Of a stretch of 64,000 bases of DNA, positions 33,572-41,694 are shown piece by piece. Position 1 is the first letter of the stretch. Each line of letters opens with the position of its first letter. The notes below the pieces were generated by a model, which saw only the letters and a list, made by a program, of their open reading frames with translations, was not told the origin of the DNA and ran no database searches. Position numbers and translations under genes: made by a program. Source of the stretch: Muribaculaceae bacterium (lineage in GTDB: Bacteria > Bacteroidota > Bacteroidia > Bacteroidales > Muribaculaceae); the NCBI GenBank assembly GCA_023664185.1, contig JAMPGA010000001.1:210405-274404 (forward strand), written 5' to 3'.

Positions 33572-36250
33572 TTATTCAAACAAACGGTTTTGGCCTATGA
33601 TTTCGTCGCGCACCTCTTCGTCGCTTCTCTCGGGCTCGATGGGAGTGGGGGGCTCGAGGGTGTCGGGGGTATCCTCGGCGGGAAGCTCTTCGTCGGGCAG
33701 CGGATCTAGCTCTTTGATTTCGGCAAGATCCCATGTGGTGAGGCGCTTGCCTTTGGCTCTGAACGACTTGACGGCCACAAACTCGCGAGCCACAACCTCC
33801 TGAGCCGGGCGGAAAGAATCGACGCCGCCAAATACGAGCTCTACCCTCAGACCATTGACATCCGAGAGCAACCTCAGCCGCGAGGCGGGGTTATCACCCA
33901 GATAGCGCACCGGTTTGGCCGAGGGCTCAAACGTAAAGCGCTTCAAATAGGGATACCCCTGGTCGGCATCGTCGAGTATGGCAGTCCACACCTTGTGGGG
34001 TTCGAGCTTCTCCAGACGCAATATATTATCGGGATAGTGATTGGAGACCTCAAAGGTCGAGGTATAGTATTCGCCGTTTTTCTGTATCACCAATATGAGA
34101 TCGCCGGTGTTGAAATCGCCCAGATACAGTCCGCGCCCGTCGTAGTTCAGGCGATTCACGTCGGGATCAAACCACACATCGCGGCCTCCCAGCGTCGACA
34201 CTCCCTTCTCCTTGAGCGAGAAGCGGTGCACCTCGTTGCGCGTCACAATATTGCCTATCGCTCCGCGCCCCTTGATGGCCAGCTGCGAGAAATCCACATC
34301 AAACTGTAGCGTCTTCAACCTGGCCTTGGGCTTGAGCGTCACCTTCACCACCTCGGCCTCGCCGTTGTTGTTGGCTGTAAACCAGCACACCTTCGCGCCC
34401 GGCTCGCCGGTGGTGAGATTGTAGAGCTTGTCGCGTGTGATGCCTGTGACCTTAAAGCGCTTCATATAGTACGGGCCATCCTTGCCGGCACGGTAGATGA
34501 CGTTGTAGACCGTGCGCTCGTCGCGACGTTTGAACACACCCACATGTATCACCCCCTTGCCTATGAACATCTTCTCGGCCACACGCACCACCTTGTAGCT
34601 GCCGTCGCGATAGAAGATGATAACGTCGTCGAGACTCGAGCAGGTGCAAAGAAACTCGTCGCGCTTCAGCCCGGTGCCTATGAATCCATCCTCGCGGTTG
34701 ATGTAGAGCTTTTCGTTGGCCTCGGCCACTGTGGCAGCCTGGATATTGTCGAACGAGCGTATCTGGGTCATGCGCGGAAAGGCGCTGCCATACTTCTCGC
34801 GCAGACGCAGAAACCAGTTGATGGTATAGTCGGTGATGGTGGCCAGGTGGCCGTCGAGCTCCTCGATTTTCTCCTTGTAGGCCGCTATCTGGTCGTCACA
34901 CTTCTGGGCGTTAAACTTGAGAATGCGCCCCATTTTTATCTCAAAGAGACGGACGATATCGTCGTCGGTGACGGGGCGCACAAACTGCTTGACATATTTT
35001 TCAAGGCGGCTACGAATGTGGGCCACGGCCTCCTCGCGCGACTCGCTCTGCTCGTAGCCCTTCTCCTTGTAGATGCGTTTCTCTATAAAGATGCGCTCGA
35101 GCGATGCAAAGTGTAGCTGCTCCATCACCTCGGCGCGCCTTATCTCCAGTTCGCGGCGCAATATGGTGCGGGTGTGGTCCACACTGTGGCGCAATATATC
35201 GCTCACACCCAGGAAGTGGGGCTTATTGTCGGAGATGACGCAGCAGTTTGGCGACACCGACAGCTCGCAGTCGGTGAAGGCATACAGAGCGTCGATGGTG
35301 CGGTCTGATGATGTGCCGGGCAAAAGGTGAACCAGAATGTTGGCATGCTCCGAGGTATTGTCCTCAACCTTGCGTATCTTAATCTTGCCGGTCTCCGCGG
35401 CCTTGATGATCGACTCGATCAGCGTGGCCGTGGTCTTGCCATAGGGTATCTCGGTTATGGCCAGCGTCTTATTGTCTATTTTTTCAATCTTTGCTCTGAT
35501 CTTCACGGCGCCCCCACGCTCGCCGTCGTTGTAGCGCGACACATCTATAAAGCCTCCGGTGAAAAAGTCGGGGTAGAGCGTAAACTCCTCTCCTCTCAGG
35601 AAGGCCACGGCGGCGTCGATAATCTCGTTGAAGTTGTGAGGCAATATTTTCGACGATAATCCCACGGCTATACCCTCCACACCCTGCGAGAGCAGCAGCG
35701 GGAACTTGATGGGGAGTGTGACAGGCTCCTTCTGGCGTCCGTCATAGCTCATGGTCCACTCGGTGACCTTGGGGTTGAACACCACCTCGAGGGCAAACTG
35801 CGAGAGGCGAGCCTCGATATATCGGCCCGCAGCAGCTCCGGCGCCCGTCAGCGTATTGCCCCAGTTGCCCTGGGTGTCCACCAGCAGCTCCTTCTGCCCC
35901 AGCTGCACCAGCGCCTCATAGATCGAGGCATCTCCGTGGGGGTGAAACTGCATGGTATTGCCCACGATGTTGGCCACCTTGTTGAAACGGCCATCGTTGA
36001 GCAGCTTCATCGAGTGGAGTATGCGGCGTTGCACAGGTTTCAGTCCATCGTCTATATGGGGCACGGCGCGCTCCAATATCACATAGCTGGCATAGTCAAG
36101 AAACCAACTCTGAAACATGCCGCGCAGCTGATGGCGCACAGTGTCGTCGGTGGTGTCTACTATCACAGCGGGGAAGTTGCCTGAAGCCGGAAGGCTCTCT
36201 TCATCCATGGCATCTGACTCGGGAATATAATTGTTGTTGTCGTCGCTCAT
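33572..36250 (-). CDS. parC: DNA topoisomerase IV subunit A (ParC)
   Basis: Subunit A of a type IIA topoisomerase, which decatenates daughter chromosomes. The breakage-reunion domain has DGLKPVQRRILHSM, the quinolone-region HPHGDASIYEALV, and AAGRYIEARLS with catalytic Tyr144. The C-terminal half is a beta-pinwheel lacking the GyrA box QRRGGKG, which supports ParC rather than GyrA. The N terminus has an acidic extension of about 35 residues and the last 45 residues are acidic and Pro-rich. Its partner parE is not adjacent, a common Bacteroidales arrangement. A -7 element is present at 36280-36287. Confidence 0.92.
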   Translation of the reverse strand: MSDDNNNYIPESDAMDEESLPASGNFPAVIVDTTDDTVRHQLRGMFQSWFLDYASYVILERAVPHIDDGLKPVQRRILHSMKLLNDGRFNKVANIVGNTMQFHPHGDASIYEALVQLGQKELLVDTQGNWGNTLTGAGAAAGRYIEARLSQFALEVVFNPKVTEWTMSYDGRQKEPVTLPIKFPLLLSQGVEGIAVGLSSKILPHNFNEIIDAAVAFLRGEEFTLYPDFFTGGFIDVSRYNDGERGGAVKIRAKIEKIDNKTLAITEIPYGKTTATLIESIIKAAETGKIKIRKVEDNTSEHANILVHLLPGTSSDRTIDALYAFTDCELSVSPNCCVISDNKPHFLGVSDILRHSVDHTRTILRRELEIRRAEVMEQLHFASLERIFIEKRIYKEKGYEQSESREEAVAHIRSRLEKYVKQFVRPVTDDDIVRLFEIKMGRILKFNAQKCDDQIAAYKEKIEELDGHLATITDYTINWFLRLREKYGSAFPRMTQIRSFDNIQAATVAEANEKLYINREDGFIGTGLKRDEFLCTCSSLDDVIIFYRDGSYKVVRVAEKMFIGKGVIHVGVFKRRDERTVYNVIYRAGKDGPYYMKRFKVTGITRDKLYNLTTGEPGAKVCWFTANNNGEAEVVKVTLKPKARLKTLQFDVDFSQLAIKGRGAIGNIVTRNEVHRFSLKEKGVSTLGGRDVWFDPDVNRLNYDGRGLYLGDFNTGDLILVIQKNGEYYTSTFEVSNHYPDNILRLEKLEPHKVWTAILDDADQGYPYLKRFTFEPSAKPVRYLGDNPASRLRLLSDVNGLRVELVFGGVDSFRPAQEVVAREFVAVKSFRAKGKRLTTWDLAEIKELDPLPDEELPAEDTPDTLEPPTPIEPERSDEEVRDEIIGQNRLFE

Positions 36251-36279
36251 CTCTAAAAAGTTGCGGGAGGGTTAGACGG

Positions 36280-36287
36280 CAAAGTTA
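36280..36287 (-). promoter_or_regulatory. -7 element of parC
   Basis: The minus strand reads TAACTTTG, giving a leader of about 25 nt. The -33 region is not a clear match. Confidence 0.6.
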
Positions 36288-36489
36288 CGAAAATTTCTCC
36301 AAAACTAAAAACGAGTGGCAAAATTCCACTATTCAGGGCATATTGCTGCATAAAAGTGTAAATTAATGTTAATTTCAAGAAATTTTCCACCAATCCGCTT
36401 GCAGGGAAAGAAAAAAGGCATTACATTTGCAATGTGTTTTTCATGGTATTAGATTTAAGGTTAAAAAAGATTGGTTGTCGAGATGACAA

Positions 36490-37539
36490 TCAATTTTTTT
36501 TGCGCCTGCGCGAGGCCGCTATATAGAAGGCGCTGAACACTCCCTGTATCACAAGCATCAGAGTCTGAAAGCTCCAGCACACTATGGAGTAGGCCGTGCC
36601 GTCGGCATCTGATATGCCATAGAGCGACAGCGCAAACATCACCGAAATATTCCAGGGTCCAAGGCCGCCGTTAGAGGGCACTATCATGCTACACGACCCG
36701 AATACAAACACCACCAGCCCCGGCAGCAGCCCGTAGAAGTGGCTGTGCTCCACCAGCGCACGGGTAAACGGGAAGGCAAAGAAGCAAGTGTAGGTCATGA
36801 AGAAATAGCACACCCAGATCCCCAACGTCAGCAACAGATAAAGCCCACGCCCCTTCATGGTGAACAGCACTGCAAAGCCGTGCCACATCCTCAGGGCGCT
36901 CTTTATCATCCCTTGCACAGCCGAGGTGTGGCGCAGCAGATAGAGCACCACACCCACCACGGCAAGCACCACCAGTATGCTGACCCATGTTGTGGGATCG
37001 TCGGAGAATCGCTGCAGAGCCTCGCCCAGCGGGTAGCGATCCATAAAGCGGTCTATGGCCGGGCGAGCCACAAACACCGTGAGTATAATGAACAGGCTTA
37101 TCATCACACCATCTGAGGCACGGTCGCCCAGATCGGTGCCCACCACCGTGGAGAGCTGACAGCGCTGACGCCGCGCCACATAGACACATCGCCACGCCTC
37201 ACCCAGAAAAGTGATGATAAGATTGAGGGCATAGGCTCCGAAAATCGACACGCAAGCTGCCAGCGCTGGCAGCGGAGCCACACCCGCAGCCCTGAGCTGA
37301 AGACGCCAGCGAAAACCGCGTATAATCTGCGACAGCGACGTCAGCGCCATCATAACCAGCAGATAGCGATAGTCTACGCCCTGGCGGATTATGGCCTCGA
37401 CCTTCTGAATATCCACCTTGTGGAGCATCCACGCTATGAGCCCGACCGATATGGCTATCGGCACTATCACTTTGAGTATCTTTACCACGACATCGCCCAC
37501 CCGGACGTGTCGGGATGTGCTGGCAGGAGTATTCATCAA
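36490..37539 (-). CDS. Flippase-like integral membrane protein (UPF0104 / LPG-synthase membrane-domain family)
   Basis: This 349-residue inner-membrane protein has about eight hydrophobic helices and matches the membrane half of lysylphosphatidylglycerol synthase (UPF0104): RGFRWRLQLRAAG after the second helix, a GEAWRCVYVARR segment, GDRASDGVMISLF and a PSNGGLGPWNISVMFALSLYG motif near the end. Stand-alone members lack the aminoacyl-transfer domain, and the family name suggests lipid flipping, which is not proven. It has a basic cytoplasmic tail (SRRRKKN). No obvious operon partner: parC ends on the far side of a 240-bp gap and the gene upstream is divergent. Confidence 0.83.
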   Translation of the reverse strand: MMNTPASTSRHVRVGDVVVKILKVIVPIAISVGLIAWMLHKVDIQKVEAIIRQGVDYRYLLVMMALTSLSQIIRGFRWRLQLRAAGVAPLPALAACVSIFGAYALNLIITFLGEAWRCVYVARRQRCQLSTVVGTDLGDRASDGVMISLFIILTVFVARPAIDRFMDRYPLGEALQRFSDDPTTWVSILVVLAVVGVVLYLLRHTSAVQGMIKSALRMWHGFAVLFTMKGRGLYLLLTLGIWVCYFFMTYTCFFAFPFTRALVEHSHFYGLLPGLVVFVFGSCSMIVPSNGGLGPWNISVMFALSLYGISDADGTAYSIVCWSFQTLMLVIQGVFSAFYIAASRRRKKN

Positions 37540-37600
37540 CGTGAGGATTTACATATATATGTATCAACGCCCCCGAGCGGCACCGGGTTCACGGCAAATT

Positions 37601-37624
37601 GAATTGAGAATGGAGAATGGAGAG
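37601..37624. repeat. GGAGAAT tandem repeat
   Basis: GAATTGAGAATGGAGAATGG followed by AGAG is the same periodic motif as at 27706-27739 and 62690-62758. It lies in the 150-bp divergent gap before the bile-salt-hydrolase-like gene. Confidence 0.6.
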
Positions 37625-37691
37625 TATAAACCTTTCGGCACTTTAATATGTTAATATTGATAGAATATCAACATAAACACTGTATTGAATT

Positions 37692-38735
37692 ATGAAAACC
37701 TCACGTCAACTGTTTCTGGGACTGTTGTCGGCTTTGGCATTAGCCGGATCGGCCGTCGAAGCCGGAGCATGCACCCGAGTGCTCTATGTGGGCAACGATA
37801 GCCTGCGCATTGTGGGCCGCTCGCTCGACTGGAAAAACCCCATCCCCACCAATCTATATGTCTATCCCCGCGGCATTGCCAAGAAGGGCCATTCCCTGCC
37901 GGGCGCTGTGGAGTGGACCTCGAAATATGGTGCCATATATGCTGTGGGCTATGACGGCGGCGTCACCGAAGGTATGAACGAGAAAGGACTGGTGGTAAAC
38001 AGTCTCTTCTGCAAGGGCACCGTCTATTCCAACGACTCTACTGAGGGGCGTCCACCCATGTCGCTGGCCATGTTTCCGGCCTGGATTCTCGACCTCTGCG
38101 CCACCACACCTGAGGCCGTAGAGATGCTCCGCAAACACGACTTCAACATCTCGGGAGCCACCTTTGACGGCGGAACCGTCTCGGCCCTCCACTGGGGCAT
38201 CACCGACGCCGAGGGACGCTCTGTGATACTGGAGTTTGACCATGGCAACATCAAGCTTTACGAGGGGCAGGACATCCCGGTGCTCACCAACGACCCCACC
38301 TATCCGCAAATCACAGCCATCAACGAATACTGGTGGGCCAAAGGTGGCACACACACCCTGCCAGGCACCGTGAGCAGTCCCGACCGCTTTGTGAGAGGCT
38401 ATTTCTTTGACAACCATGTGGAGAAAACCGCCGACGCCGATCTGGGATTCTCCATAATCCGCTCCATCATGGCCAATGTCTCGGTGCCCTTCACCTACAC
38501 CTCGGGCGACGCCAACCTCTCGGCCACACAGTGGCGCTCGTATGCCAACATTCGCGATCTGCGCTACTATTTCGACATTGTCACTAACGATGGCATCTTC
38601 TATGTCGACCTGGCCAAGTGCGACCTGCGCAAAGGTGCACCGGTCATGAAGATCGACGTGGCCAAGAGCCGCGACTATGTGGGCGACGCCAACCGCCACC
38701 TGTTCCGCACAGAGCCGTTCAAACCCATGTATTAA
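37692..38735 (+). CDS. Choloylglycine hydrolase-family enzyme (bile salt hydrolase / penicillin V acylase-like)
   Basis: An Ntn-hydrolase that cleaves a linear amide. The signal peptide ends at AGA and leaves Cys27 as the mature N-terminal nucleophile. Family residues are in place: Arg43 and Asp46 in GRSLDW, MNEKGLVVNSLF, TNDPTYPQ with the oxyanion Asn, and SSPDRFVRGYFF with the catalytic Arg. The overall pattern is very close to the Bacteroides bile salt hydrolase group, so conjugated bile salts are a likely substrate, but the same fold includes penicillin V acylases and N-acyl amide hydrolases and the two cannot be told apart here. The exported location fits access to host bile. Monocistronic; a weak -7 (TAATATTG) lies at 37652-37659. 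Confidence 0.88.
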   Translation: MKTSRQLFLGLLSALALAGSAVEAGACTRVLYVGNDSLRIVGRSLDWKNPIPTNLYVYPRGIAKKGHSLPGAVEWTSKYGAIYAVGYDGGVTEGMNEKGLVVNSLFCKGTVYSNDSTEGRPPMSLAMFPAWILDLCATTPEAVEMLRKHDFNISGATFDGGTVSALHWGITDAEGRSVILEFDHGNIKLYEGQDIPVLTNDPTYPQITAINEYWWAKGGTHTLPGTVSSPDRFVRGYFFDNHVEKTADADLGFSIIRSIMANVSVPFTYTSGDANLSATQWRSYANIRDLRYYFDIVTNDGIFYVDLAKCDLRKGAPVMKIDVAKSRDYVGDANRHLFRTEPFKPMY

Positions 38736-38760
38736 ATTTGCGGGAAATGTAAAAAATATT

Positions 38761-38768
38761 TAACTTTG
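38761..38768 (+). promoter_or_regulatory. -33/-7 promoter immediately before the 38.8 kb small gene
   Basis: TTTG at 38737-38740 and TAACTTTG at 38761-38768 with a 20-bp spacer form a full promoter. Only 8 bp separate the -7 element from the ATG at 38777, predicting a nearly leaderless mRNA. Confidence 0.75.
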
Positions 38769-38776
38769 CAGTAGAT

Positions 38777-39103
38777 ATGCGACAAATCCTTGCCATACTG
38801 CTGCTAACGGCCGCAATAGCGGTCTGCACCGGTGCGTCACCGCGCTGGGAGGCAGTCAACGTGCCCCCGGTCGCGGCGACGTCGGCCGAGCCGGGGCGCG
38901 AAACAGGCCTTGTGGATGTGAGCGTGCGCGACGGCTACATCTACGTCCACACCAACGCCAAGGAGACAGTCAAAGTGTTCACCATACTGGGTCAGCTCAT
39001 CAGCTCGGAGACCCTCCCGGCCGGAACACACCGACTGCGCATGTCGGCCAAGGGTATTTTCATCCTTAAGACGGACACAGCCACGCGGCGCGTCACTCTC
39101 TGA
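38777..39103 (+). CDS. Small secreted protein consisting of signal peptide plus T9SS-like C-terminal tail
   Basis: The 108-residue product has a signal peptide (MRQILAILLLTAAIAVCTGA), a short linker and then a single beta-sandwich-like tail: VDVSVRDGYIYVHTNAKETV, FTILGQLISSETLPAGTH, and a terminal FILKTDTATRRVTL. This is the layout of type IX-type C-terminal sorting domains, but there is no cargo domain between signal and tail. It may be a stand-alone small protein or the remains of a larger one. It has its own full promoter and is followed 37 bp later by the lipid kinase gene. Function unknown. Confidence 0.75.
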   Translation: MRQILAILLLTAAIAVCTGASPRWEAVNVPPVAATSAEPGRETGLVDVSVRDGYIYVHTNAKETVKVFTILGQLISSETLPAGTHRLRMSAKGIFILKTDTATRRVTL

Positions 39104-39140
39104 CCTCCACCTCCTCGAAGCTCATCCTTAACACTCAAGA

Positions 39141-40106
39141 ATGAAAGCACGTCTCGTCATCAACCCCATATCAGGCACCCGCAGCAAAGAAGGACTCGAC
39201 AAATATGTGTTGGAACAACTATCCCCCTCGGGCTGGGAGATAGATACCTGCTTTACCCATGGCCGAGGTGATGCCACACGCCTGGCGCTCGAGGCTGCCT
39301 CAGCCGGGTGTGATGCCGTTTTTGCTGCCGGAGGTGACGGCACTGTCAACGAAATAGCGGCAGCCCTGTGTGGCAAACAGACGGCTCTGGGCATCATCCC
39401 CTGCGGCTCAGGCAACGGCCTGGCCCGTCACTTAGGCATCACCATCGACATACGCGAAGGGGTAAAGGTGATTGCCGAAAACTCGCCACATGCCATAGAC
39501 TATGCCACGGTGAACGACCGCAAATTCTTCTGCACCTTTGGTGTAGGCTTTGACGCGGCCGTGAGCGAGGCTTTCGCAGAAAAAAAGAAACGAGGCAAGC
39601 TCACATACATACAGAGCACCTTCGAGACCTATGCCCACTATCGCCCTGAGCACTATACCATTAGCGCCGGTGGCCATACCCTAACCGAAAAAGCTTTCCT
39701 GGTGGCCGTGTGCAATGCCTCGCAATATGGCAACAACGCCTACATAGCCCCCAGCGCCGTGATAGACGACGGCCTGCTCGACGTGACCATAATCCATGCA
39801 GGCAACCCGTTTTCAACAGCCCTCGTGGGCTTCGACATGCTTACCGGCATGATCGAGAAAAACGTGCTCATCCACACCTTCCGCACCTCAGCTCTCACCA
39901 TCTCGCGCTCGGGCAACGGACCCTCACACCTCGACGGCGAACCTCTGCAACTGGGAAGCCATCTCGACATATGCTGCCACCACGCAGCCCTCAGAGTGAT
40001 AGCCCCCCGTAAAAACATCGAGGTTAAGCCCTTCATCACTCCCGCCACAGCTATGATCTCCGATCTCCGCGTAGCAGTCCAAAAGCTCTTACATCCGGGG
40101 CTGTGA
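39141..40106 (+). CDS. Diacylglycerol kinase-family lipid kinase (DagK/YegS type)
   Basis: The 321-residue soluble kinase phosphorylates a lipid such as diacylglycerol. It shows the whole family core: LVINPISGTRSK at the N terminus, AAGGDGTVNEIAAAL, then GIIPCGSGNGLARHLG, and in the C-terminal beta domain FCTFGVGFDAAV and SHLDGEPLQLG. The first domain binds ATP, the second closes over the lipid. It is most likely the phosphatidic acid-recycling or sphingolipid/ceramide kinase type found in Bacteroidetes; the lipid cannot be chosen from sequence. It follows the small secreted gene on the same strand and is probably cotranscribed. Confidence 0.9.
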   Translation: MKARLVINPISGTRSKEGLDKYVLEQLSPSGWEIDTCFTHGRGDATRLALEAASAGCDAVFAAGGDGTVNEIAAALCGKQTALGIIPCGSGNGLARHLGITIDIREGVKVIAENSPHAIDYATVNDRKFFCTFGVGFDAAVSEAFAEKKKRGKLTYIQSTFETYAHYRPEHYTISAGGHTLTEKAFLVAVCNASQYGNNAYIAPSAVIDDGLLDVTIIHAGNPFSTALVGFDMLTGMIEKNVLIHTFRTSALTISRSGNGPSHLDGEPLQLGSHLDICCHHAALRVIAPRKNIEVKPFITPATAMISDLRVAVQKLLHPGL

Positions 40107-40162
40107 GGGATGGAGAATTCAATCTCGATGCCACATATAGGATTGATAATGAAAAATTTAAA

Positions 40163-40293
40163 CCTCGAAGAGGTGAAAATAATTATAGCCCCATCACCTT
40201 GGTGTAGGGTCAGATGAATATTCCGTGAAAACGGCCTCAGAGAGGTCGATTAATCCCCTCTGTGTGGCTCGGTTATGCGACCTCTCCGAGGCC
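40163..40293. repeat. Dispersed intergenic repeat, copy C
   Basis: The copy starts with CCTCGAAGAGGTGAAAATAA, goes through AGCCCCATCACCTTGGTGTA, then ACGGCCTCAGAGAGGTCGAT and GTGGCTCGGTTATGCGACC, and ends at CTCTCCGAGGCC. It matches copy B module by module and copy A in part. The rest of the 466-bp gap (40347-40572) is AT-rich with no gene seen. Confidence 0.8.
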
Positions 40294-40317
40294 TTGCTGT
40301 CAATTCTAACTATATAC

Positions 40318-40346
40318 AAAAAGGAACTGCTTCACGCAGCTCCTTT
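40318..40346 (-). terminator. Rho-independent terminator for the polA-lpxH operon
   Basis: On the minus strand AAAGGAGCTGC pairs with GCAGTTCCTTT (one G-U pair) around a five-base loop, followed by TTG after the T run. It lies about 230 bp past the lpxH stop and is the first good hairpin there. Confidence 0.55.
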
Positions 40347-40572
40347 CCATGAGTTTCCAATAGGTACAATTTCTAAGGTAAAAAAGATTGTTTTAGGTTC
40401 GTGATGCAAAGTTAGGCCATAATTTATGCGCCACGAAATTTTTTTATATGTTTTCCAACATAATTTGTCAACAATTTATTGACAAATATTTATCTTTTAT
40501 TACCCGCAATTTACTGATTTTCAATGTTTACACTAATAACACACAAATAAGATATTATATTGTTAAAATAGG

Positions 40573-41355
40573 TTAATCATCGAACTTTTTCCCCGTCTGT
40601 GCCATTGAATCAAATTTCTCGAGGCTCAGATTGTGGCCGTCCCACACAGCATATGTGAACTTTGATATCCAGTCGCCCAATACAATAAGACGGCTCCCGT
40701 CGGGCAGAGGGCGGTCTACAGCCACATGCTGATGGCCAAAAATGAAATAGTCCACCCTCTCAGCGACAGCTCGATTATAATCTACAGCAAATGCCTCCAG
40801 GCTGTCCACAGCGCCCTCGGCCGGGACATATCCACCCTTCTTTCTGCTATGAGCCGACCAGGCATGGGCAAAGCCCACAGTCCAGCGTGGATGAATGGCC
40901 GCAAACATCACCTGGGCAGGCCTGCATCTGAACAACCGCCTCAACATCCTGAATGACCATGGCAACCGCCCCACCCCATCGCCATGCTCCATAAGGAAAC
41001 GGCGCCCGTCGAGCTCGGTGAGCATAATTCCATCGTGCACACGTATGCCCAGCTCAGTGGGGAGATAATCGAATATCCATATATCGTGATTCCCTTTAAA
41101 CCAGGTTATCTCCACTCCCTCGTCGGACAGACGCGCCAGCTCGCCGAAAAAGCGTGTGAACCCGCGGGGCACCACGTCGCGATACTCCCACCAATAGTCC
41201 AGAATATCGCCCAGCAGATACAGGCGCCGGGCCGTCGGAGCTATGGCACGCAGAAAGCTCACCACGGCCATCTCATGAGCGCGGGGGTCTGCAATATATC
41301 CCGCACCCAGATGAAGGTCGCTGATGAAATAGGTCAACGTGCGCCGGCTTTCCAT
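40573..41355 (-). CDS. lpxH: UDP-2,3-diacylglucosamine diphosphatase
   Basis: LpxH removes UMP to give lipid X in lipid A synthesis, at the inner membrane. The 260-residue protein is a calcineurin-like metallophosphoesterase with all five metal blocks: FISDLHLGAG, LLGDILDYWWEY, WFKGNHDIW, MEHGDGVG and FGHQHVAV. The WFKGNHDIWIFDYLP segment and the helical lipid cap between the fourth and fifth blocks are typical of LpxH rather than generic phosphatases. It is the last gene of the polA, plug protein, MIP18-family, lpxH operon (13 bp after the preceding stop). Neighbours have no obvious lipid A role. Confidence 0.9.
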   Translation of the reverse strand: MESRRTLTYFISDLHLGAGYIADPRAHEMAVVSFLRAIAPTARRLYLLGDILDYWWEYRDVVPRGFTRFFGELARLSDEGVEITWFKGNHDIWIFDYLPTELGIRVHDGIMLTELDGRRFLMEHGDGVGRLPWSFRMLRRLFRCRPAQVMFAAIHPRWTVGFAHAWSAHSRKKGGYVPAEGAVDSLEAFAVDYNRAVAERVDYFIFGHQHVAVDRPLPDGSRLIVLGDWISKFTYAVWDGHNLSLEKFDSMAQTGKKFDD

Positions 41356-41368
41356 GTATCCACGCGGT

Positions 41369-41689
41369 TCAGAGGAATCCCAGGTCCAGTTTGGCCTCCT
41401 CGCTCATCATGTCCTTGGTCCACTCGGGCTCAAACACGATGCGTATGTCCACACTCTTCACTCCCTCGATGCTCTCGAGTTTGATGCGGGCGTCGTCGAC
41501 GAGGAAGTCGGCTGCCGGACACGAGGGTGCCGTCAGAGTCATCTCGATGGTCAGATTGCCGTCGTCATCAAGGTCTATGCCATAGATAAGTCCCAGATTG
41601 TAGATGTCTACAGGTATTTCGGGGTCGTAGACGGTCTTGAGCAGGTCTATCACCCGCTCCTCTATCTTGAGTTTTTCTTCAGAGTTCAT
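41369..41689 (-). CDS. MIP18/DUF59-family iron-sulfur cluster assembly factor (SufT-like)
   Basis: The 106-residue protein is a stand-alone DUF59 domain: LLKTVYDPEIPVDIYNLGLI with the conserved DPE and NLGLI, then EMTLTAPSCPAADFLVDD holding the reactive Cys, and WTKDMMSEEAKLDLGF at the end. Members help mature Fe-S proteins, like SufT or PaaD. No suf genes are adjacent; it lies between the plug protein (5 bp gap) and lpxH (13 bp gap). The compact spacing indicates one transcript. The start at 41689 is the only Met in place before the domain. Confidence 0.92.
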   Translation of the reverse strand: MNSEEKLKIEERVIDLLKTVYDPEIPVDIYNLGLIYGIDLDDDGNLTIEMTLTAPSCPAADFLVDDARIKLESIEGVKSVDIRIVFEPEWTKDMMSEEAKLDLGFL

Positions 41690-41694
41690 TGTCG

